Part shown: positions 30,317 through 38,590 of the stretch, one piece after another
Layout: every line of letters begins with the position of its first letter
How positions within the stretch are numbered: the stretch's first letter is position 1
From: Pelagicoccus sp. SDUM812003
GTDB taxonomy: Bacteria; Verrucomicrobiota; Verrucomicrobiia; Opitutales; Opitutaceae
DNA: 64,000 nt
Reading direction: 5' to 3'
Assembly: GCF_031127815.1 (NCBI RefSeq)
Contig: NZ_JARXHY010000005.1
Coordinates: forward strand, 248,001 to 312,000
Notes under the pieces: model-generated
Database searches by the model: none
Told to the model about the DNA's origin: nothing
Seen by the model: the letters and a program-made list of their open reading frames with translations, nothing else
Position numbers and translations under genes: made by a program

Positions 30317-31377
30317 AGGTCAGGCCAGTTCTCCGCTGGGCTAATCATGGCCCCGCCCGACGAGTTGGCGAGTCTCCAGAAATGCACTGCGGAACCCGGG
30401 TCGGGCATCAGCGGATACATGATAGTGTTGACAGGCAGCCTCAGCTGCAGGGCGTTCTGAGCGGCCCGAAGCATCGCTACGCGGTCCTCGTAGACGATCT
30501 GCCCTCCAGACGGATATTGCTCGGAAAGCGTGGGCAATCCGTCGCAGATGAGCACCAAGCGGTCCGGCTCGATCGGCAGTTCGTTCACGATAGCGAAGGC
30601 CTTCTCAAGATTCGCTCCGTCGGTTGGGGTGATGTCGTCGATGGCGTTCAGGACCTCGACCGTCAAATCGTTGTCCATGGGGTCGAACCAGTCGCGGCCG
30701 AATCCGGTTTCCAGGGGCACCAGGTCCCGGTTGAAGAAAATGATCTTGTAGCGAGCCCCTTCCTTCATGTTGGCGATCAGCCAGCGCAAGGCCAGTTTCA
30801 CCCGCTTCCACTTCGGGGCCTCGCGACGCTCCTTATCCGATTTGCTGGAGTAGTCGACCGCTTCAGCGATGGTGTCCGCGGTCATACCAGCGGAGGCCTC
30901 CACCAGAAACAGCACATGGTCTCCGAGGATGTCGAAACCGGTCAGGTACTGGCGGCGCACCGGATTGGGAATCGGTATCGGCGCCTTCTCCTCCTGCGTG
31001 GGCATGTTCTCCTTCTCATCGATCAAGCGACCGATTTCGCCCTCGATAGCGGCCAGCTGCTGCAGCAGCAGCTTCAGCTTCTCCTCAAGCTCCGTTTGCA
31101 GCTTCTCCTTCTCGGTGAGCCGCGCCCCGGTATCCTCGTTCTTCTGGCGGGTCGAGGCCAAGGTGAGCTTGAGGTCCTCCAGCTCCTTGTCCTTCAGGGC
31201 GATGTCGTTGTCCATCTCCCCGATCACCTCCATGATCTGAGCCTGCAGCTTCTCCATCACATCGGCGCGACGGCTAGCGGTCAGCACAAACAGCAGCAGC
31301 ACCGCTCCGAACCCGCAGCAGATGCAATCGAGAAAGGAGAGGCTGAAAACTTCGGTGTCTTTTCGCTTGTGACGCAT
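30313..31377 (-). CDS. Membrane-anchored coiled-coil VWA-like protein with degenerate MIDAS
   Basis: 354 residues, a paralogue of the next gene. The membrane helix contains the near-identical FSLSFLDCICCGFGAVLLLF (residues 11-30), followed by a coiled coil to about residue 125 (KEKLQTELEEKLKLLLQQL) and a VWA-fold domain. Here the MIDAS start reads FLVEASAGM, so the usual D-x-S-x-S is E-x-S-x-G (Glu160). A later Asp, in LICDGLPT, is retained. Metal binding is therefore doubtful. It is 24 bases after the Hsp70-like gene and overlaps the second VWA gene. The two paralogues probably assemble together, one binding and one structural. Confidence 0.8.
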   Translation of the reverse strand: MRHKRKDTEVFSLSFLDCICCGFGAVLLLFVLTASRRADVMEKLQAQIMEVIGEMDNDIALKDKELEDLKLTLASTRQKNEDTGARLTEKEKLQTELEEKLKLLLQQLAAIEGEIGRLIDEKENMPTQEEKAPIPIPNPVRRQYLTGFDILGDHVLFLVEASAGMTADTIAEAVDYSSKSDKERREAPKWKRVKLALRWLIANMKEGARYKIIFFNRDLVPLETGFGRDWFDPMDNDLTVEVLNAIDDITPTDGANLEKAFAIVNELPIEPDRLVLICDGLPTLSEQYPSGGQIVYEDRVAMLRAAQNALQLRLPVNTIMYPLMPDPGSAVHFWRLANSSGGAMISPAENWPDL

Positions 31378-31401
31378 TCAGTCGATTCGAGATGTAGTCA
31401 A

Positions 31402-32883
31402 CTATTGGAGACAGTGAATGAGCAGCAGTTGCTTGCGCCTGCCCGGCAGGGCGACCTCCAGCGAGTCGCCGGCTTTCAAGGTCGAGATCGACACCGCCTC
31501 CACGATGGTGCTTTTCGACTCCGCGAGCACCCAGCGGTCCTCCTCCGGCTTCAGTCGACACAGCTCCGCGGGCGATGGCGTCAGGTTGCTCTCCACCACC
31601 AGGTCGAAGGATTCGGACTCTCCGAAACCGATGATGAACTCCTCCTCGCCTAGCTCGTAGGCCAAGCCGTCGCAGACGATGTGGGTGGGATTGAGCGACT
31701 TGCCCTGGCGCACCAGTCGAATGGCTCCGATGGGCACGATCGAGGCTCCCGCTTCGCCATCCTTGCCGCTCGGCGCTTCCAGCACGATGCCGGTTTCCAC
31801 GCGGACGTCTTCGATGGACTCTGGCACCGTCCAGGATTTGCCGAGATTGGCCGCCCCGAAAGCGGCGCTTTCCGCTGGCAGCTGCTTGACCGCTCCGACC
31901 CCCTGGGCCGCGATCGCTTCCTTCAGCCCGTGCACCGCCGCCGCCCGCTCGGAGAGCAAGATCTGCACCGGACCTTCACCGGCCCCGAAGTCGTTGATCG
32001 CTCGCAAAAGCATTTGAGCCAGCACCTTGACGTAAGGAGCGAGATCCATGGCCGCCAGGTCCCTCGTGATGGTCATCTGGCGGGATTTCTCGCGGGTGGA
32101 AACCTCCAGGCTCGCTTCGCCGGACTTGCCCAAGTGGAAAAGCATGTCCCGCGTCTGGGAGTGAAACGCCTGCTCGATGCGACGATCCTCAGTGATGTCG
32201 AACGAGGTATGCTTGAGAAAACGGTTGGCCAAGGCGTGCACGAACTTCTCCTGCATCTTGCTGAAGCCGTGCTGTGGCTGACGGGAGAAGTAAACCCGTT
32301 CCAACCCGTAGTGCTTGTTGAATACAGTGATGTGCGTAGCGTGGAGCAGCAGGTCGATGTGAAACAGGCGCTCGCCTTCCGCCACGTTCCACAGCCCTTC
32401 GCTGTACAAAGAGGCGGCTGCCATGTCGACCACGCCCGCCACGGGAATCTGCAGGTCCTTCAAGATGCCGAGCAGGATGCCGATGCGCTGGGCCGCCAGC
32501 TCGTTGTCCTCCATGTAGTGCCCGGGCACCGCGATGATCACTCTCTCGATGTTGGAATCGTCCTCCCTGATGCGCTCGACCAGCTTGGAAAAGAAGTGGT
32601 AGGCGATCTGCGAATACGCGGTGCGGGTTTGGTTTCCTCCGAAACTCGTCGCCTGCAGCGAGAGATCGTCGATGAACGAGGAGTTCACTCGACGCGGGTA
32701 GACCTGCCCCAGCTCCTGCGCTTCCGAGCCGAACACCAGACCGTCGCCAGCCGAACCCGAAAACGCGTAGGCAGGCAGGCGCTCCGTGCGGTCGCCGAGC
32801 TTCACGGTACGCGACGAGCCGTCATCTTCAATCAGGACGCCATGCACGCCCACGTCACTAAGTTCCAATCCTAAAGTGGCCAT
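31402..32883 (-). CDS. Divergent Hsp70/actin-fold protein with FHA-like tail
   Basis: 493 residues. The N-terminus GLELSDVGVHGVLIED corresponds to the phosphate-1 loop of Hsp70 (GIDLGTTNS), and RVIIAVPGHYMEDNELAAQRIG matches the VPAYF...R region. DMAAASLYSEGL matches the EPTAAAL motif and FHIDLLLHATHITVF the phosphate-2 loop, but glycines are lost in both loops, so ATP hydrolysis may be weak or absent. No Hsp70 substrate-binding domain is present. The last 110 residues (EEFIIGFGESESFDLVVES ... LKAGDSLEVAL) have the strand pattern of an FHA domain, although the arginine of FHA is Phe here. It lies 23 bases after the ExbB-like gene. It is probably a cytoplasmic control subunit of the membrane complex. 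Confidence 0.68.
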   Translation of the reverse strand: MATLGLELSDVGVHGVLIEDDGSSRTVKLGDRTERLPAYAFSGSAGDGLVFGSEAQELGQVYPRRVNSSFIDDLSLQATSFGGNQTRTAYSQIAYHFFSKLVERIREDDSNIERVIIAVPGHYMEDNELAAQRIGILLGILKDLQIPVAGVVDMAAASLYSEGLWNVAEGERLFHIDLLLHATHITVFNKHYGLERVYFSRQPQHGFSKMQEKFVHALANRFLKHTSFDITEDRRIEQAFHSQTRDMLFHLGKSGEASLEVSTREKSRQMTITRDLAAMDLAPYVKVLAQMLLRAINDFGAGEGPVQILLSERAAAVHGLKEAIAAQGVGAVKQLPAESAAFGAANLGKSWTVPESIEDVRVETGIVLEAPSGKDGEAGASIVPIGAIRLVRQGKSLNPTHIVCDGLAYELGEEEFIIGFGESESFDLVVESNLTPSPAELCRLKPEEDRWVLAESKSTIVEAVSISTLKAGDSLEVALPGRRKQLLLIHCLQ

Positions 32884-32906
32884 CGGTTTTGAAAACGTTT
32901 AGACTC

Positions 32907-33755
32907 TTACGAGTAGGTGATCGGGCTATCCTCGTTCTCCGGAGTCTTCATCAGGCCGATGATTCGCTTGGTGGCGAACTCCTCCAGATCGATCAGCAGC
33001 TTCTCCTGCTTGGATTGCAGCAGGTGAACGAAGAACATCAACACGATGCTCAGCAAGAGAGCGATCAAGGTCGAGTTGAAAGCTAGACCCAAGGCCGCCG
33101 TCACCCCTGAAATGTCGCCTCGGATGGCTTCGTCCGCCAACGCCAGCGCCTCGCCGATACCGCGAACGGTGCCGATAAACCCTACCGAAGGGATGGCCCA
33201 AGCGATGTAGCGCACCAGCGACAGCTCCGACTCCAGCTGGTCGTAGGCCATTTCGGTTCGCTGCTGGACGGCGTGGGATGCGTCCTGGATGGAGCGCGTC
33301 GAATCGAAGCGGTGCAAGGCGGACAGAATGACGTCCGGCAGGATCTTGTCCCTCAGTCGCCCGTTGCGCGACACCTCGTTGCCCAGCTCCTTGTAGTGGG
33401 CCAAGGCCTCGTCGGGGAGGATGCGCTCGCCTTTGGTGATTCTCAGAAACTGGAAACCCGTCACGCTTCGTTCCCCGTAGATGCGCAGAAACTTGTAGGA
33501 GATGATGATGCAGGCCCAAAGCATCAGCATGAGACAGAACATCTGCTCCATGTCCTTCAAGATCATCACCACCGAACGGTTAGCGACGATGGGCTGGTCC
33601 GGATTCTGGCTAGCTTCCACCCTGCTGGCGATCTCGATGTCCTCCGCGATGGGCCATACGTAGTAGCGGTAGATCGAGCCGACGAACAGGATCGAGAAAA
33701 TCAGGCCTAAGGTTAATACGATAAACTCACGGGAAAAGAACCCTTTTTTCTTCAT
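32907..33755 (-). CDS. MotA/TolQ/ExbB-like proton channel family protein
   Basis: 282 residues with membrane segments near 10-32, 67-87, 185-205 and 225-250. The motif IPSVGFIGTVRGIGEAL corresponds to the ExbB/TolQ pattern of PxxGLLGTVxGM, and ALGLAFNSTLIALLLSIVLM to the conserved pore helix with its Thr. A large cytoplasmic loop lies between helices 2 and 3. Such proteins form the pentameric ring that conducts protons and drives a dimeric partner. The genes that follow encode membrane-anchored VWA proteins and not a standard ExbD. It is the first gene of the operon, with a 227-base divergent region before it. Confidence 0.85.
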   Translation of the reverse strand: MKKKGFFSREFIVLTLGLIFSILFVGSIYRYYVWPIAEDIEIASRVEASQNPDQPIVANRSVVMILKDMEQMFCLMLMLWACIIISYKFLRIYGERSVTGFQFLRITKGERILPDEALAHYKELGNEVSRNGRLRDKILPDVILSALHRFDSTRSIQDASHAVQQRTEMAYDQLESELSLVRYIAWAIPSVGFIGTVRGIGEALALADEAIRGDISGVTAALGLAFNSTLIALLLSIVLMFFVHLLQSKQEKLLIDLEEFATKRIIGLMKTPENEDSPITYS

Positions 33756-33982
33756 ACGATACTTGGATAAAACGGATTATGCTGGCGGGAGTTGGGAGCG
33801 ATTTCCGGTCGAAGCCTGACGCGCGTTCGCAGTGGATAAAGTATACGAAATATGAATCAGGATAGTTTCATTGAAATTCCGTAGGAATGAACTCATTGTT
33901 TTAACCAGAGAACGCTAAGCGCCCGCAAAAAAAAGTTTCGCGGGAATCCAATCAATACTCACTCACCGTAGTTTACAATAGC

Positions 33983-34603
33983 ATGAAGCGGAAGAACGCC
34001 ATTTTAACAACACCTGTCGCCATTCTGGCCCTCGCGGCCCTCGTTTTCAACACTGGCTGCGCCGGACCAGCCGCTTCCAAAACCGTCAAGGGCGGCGCCA
34101 TGGGCGGCATGGTAGGAGCCGCAGGGGGAGCCATCGCTGGCGAAGACGCGGCCGGCATCGCCACCGCGGGTCTCGCTGGAGCGGCGGTGGGAGCCGTCAT
34201 CGGCGGAGTCGCCCAAGCCCGCGAAAACAAGCGCCAGGACAACCTAGCCCAGCAACGCGCCTACAACCAGGCCATCGCCATGCAGAAGCGAGCCCAGGAA
34301 AAGGAGAAGGCCGAACTGAAAGAGGAACTTGAGATCGCCGAAGGTTTCAGAATCACCCAGGAGGAGATCGACGAAATGACCACTCGGGCTGAAGCCGCCG
34401 AAGCGGAGCTCGCCCAGCTGCAAAAGCGACGCGACGCCGCCATCGAGCGCAAGCGCACGCTTGAAGAGCTCGAGGAGCGCGAGCAGGAAGCCCTCGCCGA
34501 AGCGGCTCGCCTCGAACGCGAGCTGGCCGAGCTGGAAGGCGGCGAATCCACCGCTTACAACGAAACCACCACCGAGGAGATCGATAACACTCCTCAACTA
34601 TAG
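33983..34603 (+). CDS. Glycine-zipper lipoprotein with coiled coil
   Basis: 206 residues. The signal peptide ends in VFNTGCAG, giving a probable lipid-modified Cys near residue 26. A glycine-zipper region follows (GGAMGGMVGAAGGAIAGE; AGLAGAAVGAVIGGVAQ), and then a long charged coiled coil from about residue 90 to 185. Glycine-zipper lipoproteins are usually found in the outer membrane or periplasm. It is divergent from the ExbB/Hsp70/VWA operon, with 227 bases between, and is followed by a second lipoprotein. Confidence 0.78.
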   Translation: MKRKNAILTTPVAILALAALVFNTGCAGPAASKTVKGGAMGGMVGAAGGAIAGEDAAGIATAGLAGAAVGAVIGGVAQARENKRQDNLAQQRAYNQAIAMQKRAQEKEKAELKEELEIAEGFRITQEEIDEMTTRAEAAEAELAQLQKRRDAAIERKRTLEELEEREQEALAEAARLERELAELEGGESTAYNETTTEEIDNTPQL

Positions 34604-34646
34604 AGCTTATAACAAGAATCCAACGCAACGAAGCGATTGAAGTCCG

Positions 34647-35420
34647 ATGAATAGCAAAGCCAAGATTTTCTGCCGAGCCGTGGCGGGCTTGGCTCTCGCA
34701 TTGTTCCTGCACGGTTGCTCCACAACCTACGAGATGCAGGTCGACGCCATCAAAAACCCCGTGCCTGTAGCGCCCGACGCCGATTCCTACGTGATCGTGC
34801 CGCGCGACCCCTCGGTCGACACCAACGACCTCCGATACAAGGAAACGGTCAACTGGATCAAAACCGCTCTTTCCGCCAAAGGGATGTACGAAGCGCTCGA
34901 CCCGCTGGAGGCGGACATGGTGATTGAAGTCGACTACGGCATGGAGGCCCCTCGGCAGGAGGTTACGGTGGTGGAGGAACCCGTCTACCGCACTCGCCGC
35001 GAGCCAGGCACCTACGTCACCCGCTCCGTGCGCGACCCCGAAACGGGGAAGGTGCAGACCATTCGCATCTACGTCCCTGGCCGCGCCGTTTCCGAGCTGA
35101 TCGGCTACCAGGAACGGGCCATCACCCGCATCGTCAACGAAAAGTACCTCGTGCTGACCGCGAAGGAGAACACCCTTGGGGAAGGTGGAGACAAGGCAGC
35201 GCAGGAGCTCTGGAGCGTCACGGTGACAAACGAGGACGAAAGCAACGACTTGCGCGAATACCTGCCGATCATGGCCTCCGCCGCGACGGACTACATCGGC
35301 GAAGACACTCAGGACGGAAAGACGGTTCGCCTCAAGAGCGACGACGAGGTCGTGGCTTTCGTCAAGAAAGGTCTCGCGAAGGAACGCCTCGAAAATACCC
35401 CGCCGCCAGCTTCACTATAG
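34647..35420 (+). CDS. DUF4136-like lipoprotein
   Basis: 257 residues. The lipobox LHGC is near residue 24, followed by STTYEMQVDAI. The core has YVIVPRDPSVDTNDLRYKETVNWIKTAL and DMVIEVDYGM, which resemble the DUF4136-type lipoproteins. The C-terminus overlaps the opposite-strand fusion gene by 59 bases (35362-35420). It is 43 bases after the glycine-zipper gene and probably co-transcribed. Role unknown. Confidence 0.74.
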   Translation: MNSKAKIFCRAVAGLALALFLHGCSTTYEMQVDAIKNPVPVAPDADSYVIVPRDPSVDTNDLRYKETVNWIKTALSAKGMYEALDPLEADMVIEVDYGMEAPRQEVTVVEEPVYRTRREPGTYVTRSVRDPETGKVQTIRIYVPGRAVSELIGYQERAITRIVNEKYLVLTAKENTLGEGGDKAAQELWSVTVTNEDESNDLREYLPIMASAATDYIGEDTQDGKTVRLKSDDEVVAFVKKGLAKERLENTPPPASL

Positions 35421-37806
35421 ACGACACCGAATCGGGTTTGTATCCAAGCTTTCGATTCCTCTCGGCTATCTCGAAGATCAGCCTCCAGGTACGTATCAGG
35501 CACCTCCATCCATGCCAAGCCGAGTGCTTGGGGTCGTACATGTGCGTCGGTTCAGAGGTCAACCCGTTGAGCTCGATCACGCGTATCCCTTCGCCTAGAC
35601 GCAGCGCTTCAGCTGATGGAACCCGAAGGTCATAGCGGCCGAAATGAAAGCCCTCCACCGGCGCCGTAAACCGATCGACCTCGTCGCGTAACCGCTCCGT
35701 GAGCAAGTGAGCGCCATCCAGAAACAGGGCTCCGCGACAATGCGTTCCGACCGAGGCCAGCCAGAAGCGCTCGCCAGCCGCTACGATTTCAGCTAAGCGC
35801 GCCTCATATTCGCTCAAGAAGAAGGGCGCCATGCGTACCGCTCTCGGATCCTTGAGGATCAAGGTCTCCAAGGTCGACTCGCCATCCCCCGTGACATAGG
35901 TCATACGCTTGTCGGTGATGGAGAAGATCTCGCCCTTCTTCCGGTCGGGGAAACGAAAGTAAAACACTCCGTACTCGCTTCCTGAAACATATTCCTGCGC
36001 GATCGTATCCTCTTTCTGATTACGCAAGAACGCCTCAGCCTCGATCCGGTCCTTCACGATGGTCACTCCCTGGCCGCGCTGGCCGACGTCCGGCTTCAGC
36101 ACCACGGGAAAACCTAGGGACTCCGCCTCCATGAAGTCATCGAGCGCCTTCAGTCGAGCCTGGATCGGCTCGGCAAGCGACAGGATCGAAAACCGGGCCA
36201 CCGGTACGCCGAAGCGTTGCAGGTGGGTCAAAATCTGCCCCTTCGATTCGTAGACCAGTCCGCTCGCCGGCATGCAGGGATTGACGATTGACGGCAAGGT
36301 CAGAGATCGGTGTCTCACCATTCGCCAAGCGATGTAGGGAAGGATCGGCCCGTAGACCGCCCAGACCGGCCAATATTCCCAGCGAATCAAACGCTGGAAC
36401 TTGCAGACCAGCAAGCGGCGCCCTTTCCAAGTGATACTCGCCACCAACAGCCTGCTTCCAAATACGAAGAGCAGCAAGAACAGCACCACTCCGAGCCAGG
36501 CCCAGGCTCCCATGCCCTCCACCAGAGCCAGTACTGGCTGCCCAAAAACGAACGACAGACCGACCAGGATCGGCGTCCAAATGCTGGCGGCCACCAGCAG
36601 GGCGAAGGCGAAACGCCAAAACCCTATTCTCAGAACGCCTGCGGCGAAATAGGTGGGCACTCGGCTGCCGGGGAAAAAACGAGTCAGAACCACCAGCATA
36701 ATGCCTTTCTTCTCGAACCAACGCATCCCGCTTCGCAGCTTGGTGGGTGACGCGAGCCGACGCAGCCCGGGCAGTTCCAGCGCCCGCGCTCCCAAGAAAC
36801 GTCCGATGAGGTAGATGCCTAGATCGCCCACGAAGATTCCCAGCAAGCAACCGGCGATCGCCACCCAAAGCGAAACGGTTCCAGCCGAAGCGAGCAGTCC
36901 CCCTCCAATGCAGGCGAGGTCTTCGCTCGCGAAGGTGGCGATGCCCAATAAAAGCCCCCCCATCCAGTGAGCGATCGGCTGAACCTCGACCGCGGAAAAC
37001 GAAACTCTGTCCTCATCGCCTCCTTCACCCGACCTGTCTTGAAAACCGGATACGAACGCCTCAACTCCAGCTACCGTTTGCTCCAGACGGTTTCCACGCG
37101 TCACCTTCAGCGTAGCGGCGTCTGGCCGGACCGCCTCCACCGCGCGAAGAAAGGAAGCCCGACCCAACTGCGGTGGACGGGCGCGAATCGCTAGCAAAGG
37201 CAGGTCGCTACGCTCCAAAAACCTCGAGCTCGCAAATAGATCCGCATCATGGATACGACGCCACCGGTCATCTCCCCAACCAGATCGATCCAAGAATCCA
37301 AAATCGGGCGCGACCCACTCAGCCAGCCATGTGGCCGCTCGAGCGAACGTTTTCAGAGCGGCGTTCAAGGCGCGATCGCCCAGCAGCTCCGCCTGAGGCG
37401 GTAGCGGGGCATCCACCAACACGATCGATCGGAGCTCTTCGCTCGAGGTCTCGGCGAACGCGGTCGCCTCCGCAGCGCCATACCCGATCCCCACCACGCT
37501 TACGCTGGCCCACTGCCCGGCGCCTGGAACCTCAGCGTCGCTCAACTCGGATGGGCTCCACTGCTCGCCCAGAAACGAGCTGGCCGAGATCCAATCGGTA
37601 GGACCGCCACCGGACCCGTTTCCTCTGGATACCAGACGCGAAGCTCGTGCTTCGTCAGGGGAAAACACGATTATCAAATGACGTGCCGGCGAGACGCTCA
37701 TCGAATCCATCGCAAACGAATTCGCCTCATCCCAAATGCCCGACCACTCAACGAGATGGGAAAGCAATAGGACGGATAGATAGATAAGCAAGAGCTTGCT
37801 TTTCAT
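35362..37806 (-). CDS. Hydrolase-like / DedA (VTT) / ATP-grasp fusion protein
   Basis: 814 residues in three parts. Residues 1-270: an N-terminal membrane or signal segment, then an alpha/beta-hydrolase-like region whose nucleophile elbow reads VVGIGYGAAEA with no Ser, so it is probably inactive. Residues about 275-460: a DedA/VTT membrane domain with VGDLGIYLIGRFLGAR and LTRFFPGSRVPTYFAAG. Residues about 515-780: an ATP-grasp domain with FPVVLKPDVGQRGQGVTIV, IAQEYVSGSEYGVFYFRFP, FHFGRYDLRV and VIELNGLTSEPTHMYDP. DedA proteins flip lipids in the membrane; ATP-grasp enzymes ligate carboxylates to amines. A membrane-lipid or cell-wall precursor ligase is a reasonable guess. ATG 37806 is chosen. 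It lies 25 bases after an NRDE gene. Confidence 0.8.
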   Translation of the reverse strand: MKSKLLLIYLSVLLLSHLVEWSGIWDEANSFAMDSMSVSPARHLIIVFSPDEARASRLVSRGNGSGGGPTDWISASSFLGEQWSPSELSDAEVPGAGQWASVSVVGIGYGAAEATAFAETSSEELRSIVLVDAPLPPQAELLGDRALNAALKTFARAATWLAEWVAPDFGFLDRSGWGDDRWRRIHDADLFASSRFLERSDLPLLAIRARPPQLGRASFLRAVEAVRPDAATLKVTRGNRLEQTVAGVEAFVSGFQDRSGEGGDEDRVSFSAVEVQPIAHWMGGLLLGIATFASEDLACIGGGLLASAGTVSLWVAIAGCLLGIFVGDLGIYLIGRFLGARALELPGLRRLASPTKLRSGMRWFEKKGIMLVVLTRFFPGSRVPTYFAAGVLRIGFWRFAFALLVAASIWTPILVGLSFVFGQPVLALVEGMGAWAWLGVVLFLLLFVFGSRLLVASITWKGRRLLVCKFQRLIRWEYWPVWAVYGPILPYIAWRMVRHRSLTLPSIVNPCMPASGLVYESKGQILTHLQRFGVPVARFSILSLAEPIQARLKALDDFMEAESLGFPVVLKPDVGQRGQGVTIVKDRIEAEAFLRNQKEDTIAQEYVSGSEYGVFYFRFPDRKKGEIFSITDKRMTYVTGDGESTLETLILKDPRAVRMAPFFLSEYEARLAEIVAAGERFWLASVGTHCRGALFLDGAHLLTERLRDEVDRFTAPVEGFHFGRYDLRVPSAEALRLGEGIRVIELNGLTSEPTHMYDPKHSAWHGWRCLIRTWRLIFEIAERNRKLGYKPDSVSSIVKLAAGYFRGVPSRDLS

Positions 37807-37831
37807 AGACGGAACCAGTGCCGGACCTCCC

Positions 37832-38590
37832 TTATTCTCGCAGCTCAGGGGCTGCGCGCTCGAGCTCCATCTCCTGCCCGCCTTCGAAACCGTCAACCTC
37901 GAACGGACGCGTTTGCAGCCTCATCAGAGTCGAAGTCTTCCGTATCGAAACCATGGTGACACATTGGGTTTCAGATTCCTCCCGTCTCATGAGCGGATTG
38001 TAGGCCGAACTCGGATGAGCCGTGTCGAAATGATAGGATATTCGACGTCTCAGGGAGCAGAGGCTGGCATCGTCGCCGCAGATCTCTATGTATCTGTTTT
38101 TTCGGTACGCCTCTACTTCCTCCGTTTGAAACGAGGAGGTAGTGAGAAATCGGATATCGCTAGCAAGGCGAACGATCCGACACCCATCCCATGAGAGTAC
38201 GACCGAATTCCCCAAGGACATAAGCCCTAAGAGAAACGGCTTGTATGAATCCAAGTCCAGACTCCGCAACCATCGCTCCGCCCCCGGCAGGCTGGCCTGC
38301 TGGCAGCAGCCAATGGTCAGGTCTCCCCTGCTCCGACCTCCGGAAAAACGCTTTCGCTGCAAAGCGAGCTTTGCCGTAGCCCCGTAGTTGTTGAGCAGAA
38401 ATGAGCACAATCCAGCTTCGTTCGCGCAGAGCCACGTGCCGCCGCCCTGTGGATCGCGAGCGAAGAGCAGTTTCCCGTTTTCCGATTCGTGCGCGGCGAG
38501 CGCCTCGGCTTCAGGGCGGATCTTTCGCTCGTCGCGATTGAAGCAAAGCGTCGCCTCGGTCGCCGATACGCTCCACGATGCGGTGCACAT
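37832..38590 (-). CDS. NRDE (TANGO2) family protein
   Basis: 252 residues, beginning MCTASW with the N-terminal Cys at position 2, followed by CFNRDERKIRPEAEA, which includes the NRDE motif. GGGTWLCANEAGLCSFLLN matches the next conserved region. In other organisms TANGO2 proteins are linked to heme or lipid homeostasis, but no reaction is established. Its start codon overlaps the stop of the DinB-like gene by one base (TGATG), and the fusion gene follows. Confidence 0.83.
   Translation of the reverse strand: MCTASWSVSATEATLCFNRDERKIRPEAEALAAHESENGKLLFARDPQGGGTWLCANEAGLCSFLLNNYGATAKLALQRKRFSGGRSRGDLTIGCCQQASLPGAERWLRSLDLDSYKPFLLGLMSLGNSVVLSWDGCRIVRLASDIRFLTTSSFQTEEVEAYRKNRYIEICGDDASLCSLRRRISYHFDTAHPSSAYNPLMRREESETQCVTMVSIRKTSTLMRLQTRPFEVDGFEGGQEMELERAAPELRE

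Noticed and set aside
29225-33755. Possible Zorya defence system
   Set aside because: An ExbB/MotA-like protein is present but there is no ZorB-type OmpA partner, no ZorD helicase and no other defence gene nearby.
33974-33979. TACAAT as a -10 box of the glycine-zipper gene
   Set aside because: It is only three bases before the ATG, so transcription would start inside the gene.
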